64,000 nucleotides of DNA from Variovorax sp. OK212 (lineage in GTDB: Bacteria > Pseudomonadota > Gammaproteobacteria > Burkholderiales > Burkholderiaceae_C). The notes under the pieces were generated by a model. It searched no databases and was not told where the DNA came from. It saw only the letters and a program-made list of their open reading frames with translations. The position numbers and the translations under genes are program-made. Below are positions 61,568 through 64,000 of the stretch, in pieces; the stretch's first letter is position 1, and every line of letters begins with the position of its first letter. The DNA lies in NCBI RefSeq assembly GCF_900112425.1, contig NZ_FOLP01000006.1:372001-436000 (forward strand), in the 5' to 3' direction.

Positions 61568-63088
61568 TCATTCTTCTTCGTGCAGCAGGCTCAGGCCCAG
61601 CGCACCGCGGCGGCGCAGCCACGGGCTCGGGCGATAGCGCGGGTCGCCGTACACCGTCTGCAGGTTGAACAGCACTTCGAGCATGTTGGTCGGCCCGTAG
61701 AGGTTGCCCATGGCGAGCGGGCCGCGCGGATAGCCCAGGCCCAGCTGCACCGCGGTCTCCAGGTCGGCCGGCGTGCACACGCGCTGCTGGCACATGTCGG
61801 CCGCGATGTTGACGATGGTGCCGATCACGCGCTGCGTGACGAAGCCGCCGCTGTCGCGGATCACGCTCACGGCCTTGCCGTCGCGTGCGAAGAGGGCGTG
61901 CGCCATGTCGCGCATGTCGCGGCGCGTGGCGGGGTTGGTGGCGAGCACGCGGCGCTTGGTGGCGGCGTCGTCGATCAGCATGTCGATGCCGACCGTGCGC
62001 GTGGCGTCCAGGCGCTCGACCGCGGCCACCGTGGTCACGTCGAAGCCCAGCGGCGCGACCAGGATCAGCGAATGCGCGGCAGGCGCCGCGCCGCTGTCGA
62101 TCTGCGCGCCCAGCGTGTTCACCAGGCGCAGCAGCTCGGCACGGCGCGCGGCGCGCGGCGACACCCAGACCGAAGGCGAGCCCTCGACCACCGGCGGCGC
62201 GGCCTCCGGCGTCTGCTGCATCACGCCGTCGGTGTAGCGGTAGAAGCCTTCGCCGGTCTTGCGGCCCAGCGCGCCGGCGGCCAGGCGCTGGGCGGTGATC
62301 ACGCTCGGGCGAAAGCGCGGTTCCTCGAAGTACTGGTGGTAGATCGACTCCATCACCGGGTGCGACACGTCGAGCGCGGTCAGGTCCAGCAGCTCGAACG
62401 GGCCGAGGCGAAAGCCCGCCTGGTCCTTCAGGATGCGGTCGATGGTCGCGAAGTCGGCCACGCCTTCACCGACGATGCGCAGTGCTTCGGTGCCGTAGCC
62501 GCGGCCCGCGTGGTTGACGATGAAGCCGGGGGTGTCCTGTGCCTGCACGGCGCTGTGGCCCATCTGCGTGGCATAGCCCGCGAGCTGCTTGCAGACTTCG
62601 GGCGCGGTCTTGAAGCCCGCGACCACCTCGACCACCTTCATCAGCGGCACGGGGTTGAAGAAGTGGAAACCCGCGAAGCGCTCGGGGTGCTTCAGGCCCG
62701 CGGCAATGGCCGTGACCGAGAGCGAAGAGGTGTTGGTGACCAGCGTGGCGGTCTCGCCCACCACGCCTTCGAGCTCGCGGAACAGCTTGCGCTTGACCTC
62801 GAGGTCTTCGAGCACCGCCTCGACCACCAGGTCGCAGCCGGCGAGCGCCTGCATCGAGTCGACGGCCTTCACGCGGGCGACGTAGGCGTCGCGCGCGGCG
62901 GCGTCGATCTTGTTCTTTTCGAGCAGCTTGTTCCATTGGGCGGCGAGGGTTTCGCGGCCGCGCTCGGCGGCGCCCGCGAAGCTGTCGAGCAGCAGCACTT
63001 CGCTGCCTGCCTGGGCCGCGATCTGTGCGATGCCGCGACCCATGGCGCCGGCGCCGACGACGCCGATTCGGGTGTAGTTCACTGTCAT
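61568..63088 (-). CDS. 3-hydroxyacyl-CoA dehydrogenase (PaaH-like, two C-terminal domains)
   Basis: A 506-residue NAD-dependent dehydrogenase. The N-terminal Rossmann domain has IGVVGAGAMGRGIAQIAAQA, DLVVEAVLEDLEVKRKLF, TNTSSLSVTAIA and the catalytic His/Glu region AGFHFFNPVPLMKVVEVVAG. The C-terminal dimerisation domain appears twice (QDTPGFIVNHAGRGYGTEAL and, later, RDSGGFVTQRVIGTIVNIAA), the long form seen in PaaH/PaaC and related proteins. Together with the enoyl-CoA hydratase it provides two consecutive beta-oxidation steps. The start is ATG 63088. Confidence 0.93.
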   Translation of the reverse strand: MTVNYTRIGVVGAGAMGRGIAQIAAQAGSEVLLLDSFAGAAERGRETLAAQWNKLLEKNKIDAAARDAYVARVKAVDSMQALAGCDLVVEAVLEDLEVKRKLFRELEGVVGETATLVTNTSSLSVTAIAAGLKHPERFAGFHFFNPVPLMKVVEVVAGFKTAPEVCKQLAGYATQMGHSAVQAQDTPGFIVNHAGRGYGTEALRIVGEGVADFATIDRILKDQAGFRLGPFELLDLTALDVSHPVMESIYHQYFEEPRFRPSVITAQRLAAGALGRKTGEGFYRYTDGVMQQTPEAAPPVVEGSPSVWVSPRAARRAELLRLVNTLGAQIDSGAAPAAHSLILVAPLGFDVTTVAAVERLDATRTVGIDMLIDDAATKRRVLATNPATRRDMRDMAHALFARDGKAVSVIRDSGGFVTQRVIGTIVNIAADMCQQRVCTPADLETAVQLGLGYPRGPLAMGNLYGPTNMLEVLFNLQTVYGDPRYRPSPWLRRRGALGLSLLHEEE

Positions 63089-63260
63089 TTGCTGGAGGGT
63101 TTCAATGGTTGAGTGGTATCCGGAGCCTGCCGTGCAGGCGTTGATGCGGGGGCCGCGAGGTGTGCTGCCGAAGGCTCCGATTTTGCAGTCCCGCGCGGGT
63201 GGGGCGTGACGGGTTTTACGCGGGGGCGGTTTTGGGCTGTCGCAGACCGGGAGAAAGCGA

Positions 63261-64000
63261 TCAGGCCGGGCGGCCGCTGCGGTCGATGGCCACGCTGAGC
63301 GCCATGGCCGCCAGCAGCACCACGAAGCCGACCCAGCTCATCCAGGCGCCCGCGTCGTTGGCCAGCAGCCAGCCGCCGAGCGCCGCGCCCACGGCCTGGC
63401 CCGTGTAGATGCCCGAGCTGTTCAGTGCCACCGAGCCCGGCGCCAAGGTGGGCGCAAGGCCCACCAGGCGGGCCTGCTGCGCCGAATTGGTGGCGAAGCA
63501 GCCCAACCCCCAAGGCACCATCACCACGGCCAGCCACGCGAGCGTGGAGGCCAGCGGCCACAGCAGCAGGCTCAGCGTGATCAGCGCGCTGGTCACGAGC
63601 ACCATGCGCCCGGCGCCCACGCGGTCGATGAAACGGCTGACCAGCATGTTGCCGGCCAGGCCGAAGAGGCCGAACAGCGCCCAGATCACGCTCAGCATGG
63701 TCGCGTCCGCGCCATAGCCCTGCTTGAGGATCGGGCCGAGATAGCTCGACAGCACGAACTGGCCGGTGCCCTGCAGCGCCGTGACCGTGACGATGCCCAT
63801 CAGTACCGGGCTGCGTAGCACGCGCGACCATGCGGCGGCGGTCAGCGCGGCGGGGCGGATGGCGTTCGGCAAGGTGAACCAGATCGATGTCGCGCTCGCG
63901 ACACTCAAGGCCGCAATCACCATGAAGGCCATGCGCCAGCCCAGGTGGCCGCCGATCAGCGCACCGATGGGCAGGCCCAGCACCGACGCGATCGACCAGC
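63261..64000 (-). CDS. MFS transporter, partial (C-terminal part)
   Basis: This gene runs off the right edge; the C-terminal 245 or so residues are visible. They form about eight hydrophobic helices. The first visible segment (SIASVLGLPIGALIGGHLGW) is the typical helix-5 S-x-x-x-G-x-P-x-G motif of the DHA1 drug/arabinose efflux group, followed by RMAFMVIAALSVASATSIWF. VGAGRMVLVTSALITLSLLL marks the second half. The substrate is unknown. The ATG of the longest visible frame (63983) is internal; the frame continues to the window edge. It lies upstream of the 3-hydroxyacyl-CoA dehydrogenase gene with a 172-base gap in which I see no gene. Confidence 0.85.
   Translation of the reverse strand, partial: WSIASVLGLPIGALIGGHLGWRMAFMVIAALSVASATSIWFTLPNAIRPAALTAAAWSRVLRSPVLMGIVTVTALQGTGQFVLSSYLGPILKQGYGADATMLSVIWALFGLFGLAGNMLVSRFIDRVGAGRMVLVTSALITLSLLLWPLASTLAWLAVVMVPWGLGCFATNSAQQARLVGLAPTLAPGSVALNSSGIYTGQAVGAALGGWLLANDAGAWMSWVGFVVLLAAMALSVAIDRSGRPA

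Noticed and set aside
63089..63260. Small gene between the 3-hydroxyacyl-CoA dehydrogenase and MFS genes
   Set aside because: Only very short frames without ribosome binding sites occur; I see no gene, RNA or clear terminator there.

Overview
The window reads as a GC-rich chromosomal segment of a betaproteobacterium of the Comamonadaceae, most likely Variovorax or a close relative. This is inferred from gene content and order (PhaR and 3-hydroxybutyrate dehydrogenase of polyhydroxybutyrate metabolism, the mfd-serB / ispD-ispF divergon, the rpsB-to-rnhB super-operon, greA...yhbY/rlmE-ftsH-folP-glmM) and from protein wording. It is almost entirely core housekeeping DNA. I see no prophage, insertion sequence, integron, CRISPR array or rRNA gene.

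Layout. 1-2.8 kb: a partial exported protein, endonuclease III, an orphan HipB-like regulator, a class I aminotransferase and a small hypothetical gene. 2.8-9.8 kb: a DUF6172 protein, then the minus-strand operon mfd-serB-dehydrogenase coupled by ATGA overlaps, with ispD-ispF divergent from it. 9.8-13.4 kb: an OmpR/EnvZ two-component system, a small exported protein and a SIMPL-domain periplasmic protein. 13.5-20.4 kb: 3-hydroxybutyrate dehydrogenase, an alpha/beta hydrolase, RelA, tRNA-Val(GAC), a zinc-ribbon-like protein, PhaR and RimO. 20.4-28.6 kb: two identical tRNA-Leu(CAG) genes each with its own terminator, RNase R, an SDR enzyme, the NAD(P)HX repair enzyme, a small membrane protein, D-amino acid dehydrogenase and an amidase.

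28.7-44.1 kb is the classical super-operon rpsB-tsf-pyrH-frr-uppS-cdsA-dxr-rseP-bamA-skp-lpxD-fabZ-lpxA-lpxB-rnhB plus a TrmH-family methyltransferase. It links translation (S2, EF-Ts, RRF) to undecaprenyl phosphate, phospholipid and isoprenoid precursors and to outer-membrane biogenesis (BamA, Skp, RseP, lipid A). 44.2-57.4 kb carries carAB, a Kdo hydroxylase, greA, a DUF4149 protein, a glycosyltransferase and yhbY (minus), then rlmE-ftsH-folP-glmM and a GNAT acetyltransferase. 57.5-64 kb is a minus-strand catabolic cluster: a cut-off MFS transporter, 3-hydroxyacyl-CoA dehydrogenase, enoyl-CoA hydratase, a Crp/Fnr regulator, an APH-fold kinase and an acyl-CoA dehydrogenase. The last two resemble the separate halves of ACAD10/11 and the LvaA/LvaC pair, suggesting 4-hydroxyacyl-CoA catabolism.

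The most notable non-genic signals are: four exactly 11-bp-phased GGTGCGC repeats upstream of ftsH; a structured leader before rpsB and another before carA; an AT-richer, interspersed-repeat-like patch inside the TrmH-family gene; a strong terminator-like hairpin inside the apparent 5' coding region of folP together with a G8 run; and an rnr gene whose only good Shine-Dalgarno sequence points at an ATC codon. Several genes use TTG or GTG starts that are decided by their ribosome binding sites. No stretch longer than 300 bases lacks a gene; the region 20377-20884 is occupied by the two tRNA-Leu units.
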